Below, in pieces: positions 5,050-5,061 of a DNA stretch of 5,061 bases. The stretch comes from an uncultured Alphaproteobacteria bacterium. Its GTDB lineage: Bacteria; Pseudomonadota; Alphaproteobacteria; Micavibrionales; Micavibrionaceae. Position numbers and translations under genes: made by a program. The stretch spans positions 1 through 5,061 of the forward strand of contig CAKTCH010000132.1 of NCBI GenBank assembly GCA_934538895.1, written 5' to 3'. Position 1 is the first letter of the stretch. Every line of letters starts with the position of its first letter. The notes beneath the pieces are model-generated. The model saw nothing but the letters and a program-made list of their open reading frames with translations. It did no database searches and was not told the origin of the DNA.

Positions 5050-5061
5050 TCAAGCTTAAAA

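Overview
The window looks like a stretch of alphaproteobacterial chromosome, probably a non-rhizobial lineage. The evidence is moderately GC-rich coding DNA, an alphaproteobacterial-type NAD kinase and orotate phosphoribosyltransferase, and a helix-turn-helix/S24-like regulator of a kind I know mainly from alphaproteobacteria. No transposase, integrase, CRISPR array, rRNA or tRNA gene is visible.

Layout: (1) 8-625 (+) is a complete HhH-GPD DNA-3-methyladenine glycosylase. It converges on (2) nadK, 657-1430 (-). The 31-bp gap between them holds a symmetric stem-loop that can serve as a shared terminator. (3) nadK and an unrecognised 193-aa gene, 1536-2117 (+), diverge from an AT-rich 105-bp promoter region. 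(4) The unknown gene converges on a minus-strand cluster with 15 bp between stop codons. The cluster, in transcription order, is an HTH/S24-like regulator (4456-3812), a PfkB/adenosine-kinase-like sugar kinase (3810-2830) and pyrE (2798-2133). One base separates regulator and kinase, and 31 bases separate kinase and pyrE, so this is probably one operon. The regulator keeps the LexA-type Ala-Gly cleavage position but lacks both catalytic residues. A perfect palindrome overlaps its likely promoter, which suggests autoregulation.

(5) Upstream of the regulator, 4457-4791 has no convincing protein gene but is full of RNA-like structure read on the + strand. There is a 9-bp hairpin, then a four-way junction closed by a long-range 16-bp stem. 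Immediately after it, an 8-bp hairpin sequesters the ribosome binding site of a 54-aa ORF (4792-4956, +). One strand of the junction's most stable hairpin is also exactly complementary to the anti-Shine-Dalgarno strand. The leader can therefore be drawn in two mutually exclusive folds, one masking and one freeing the ribosome binding site. Three G-U wobbles in the stems fit + strand transcription. I do not recognise it as a known riboswitch class, and it is the best candidate here for something undescribed.

(6) The right edge, 4957-5061, is non-coding. It ends in an imperfect palindrome of a type commonly dispersed between genes in such genomes.

The genes cover base-damage repair, NADP synthesis and nucleotide metabolism (orotate to OMP, plus a nucleoside/sugar kinase). 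Only the regulator-kinase-pyrE group shows clear signs of working as a unit. All RNA folds were found by hand, without energy calculation.
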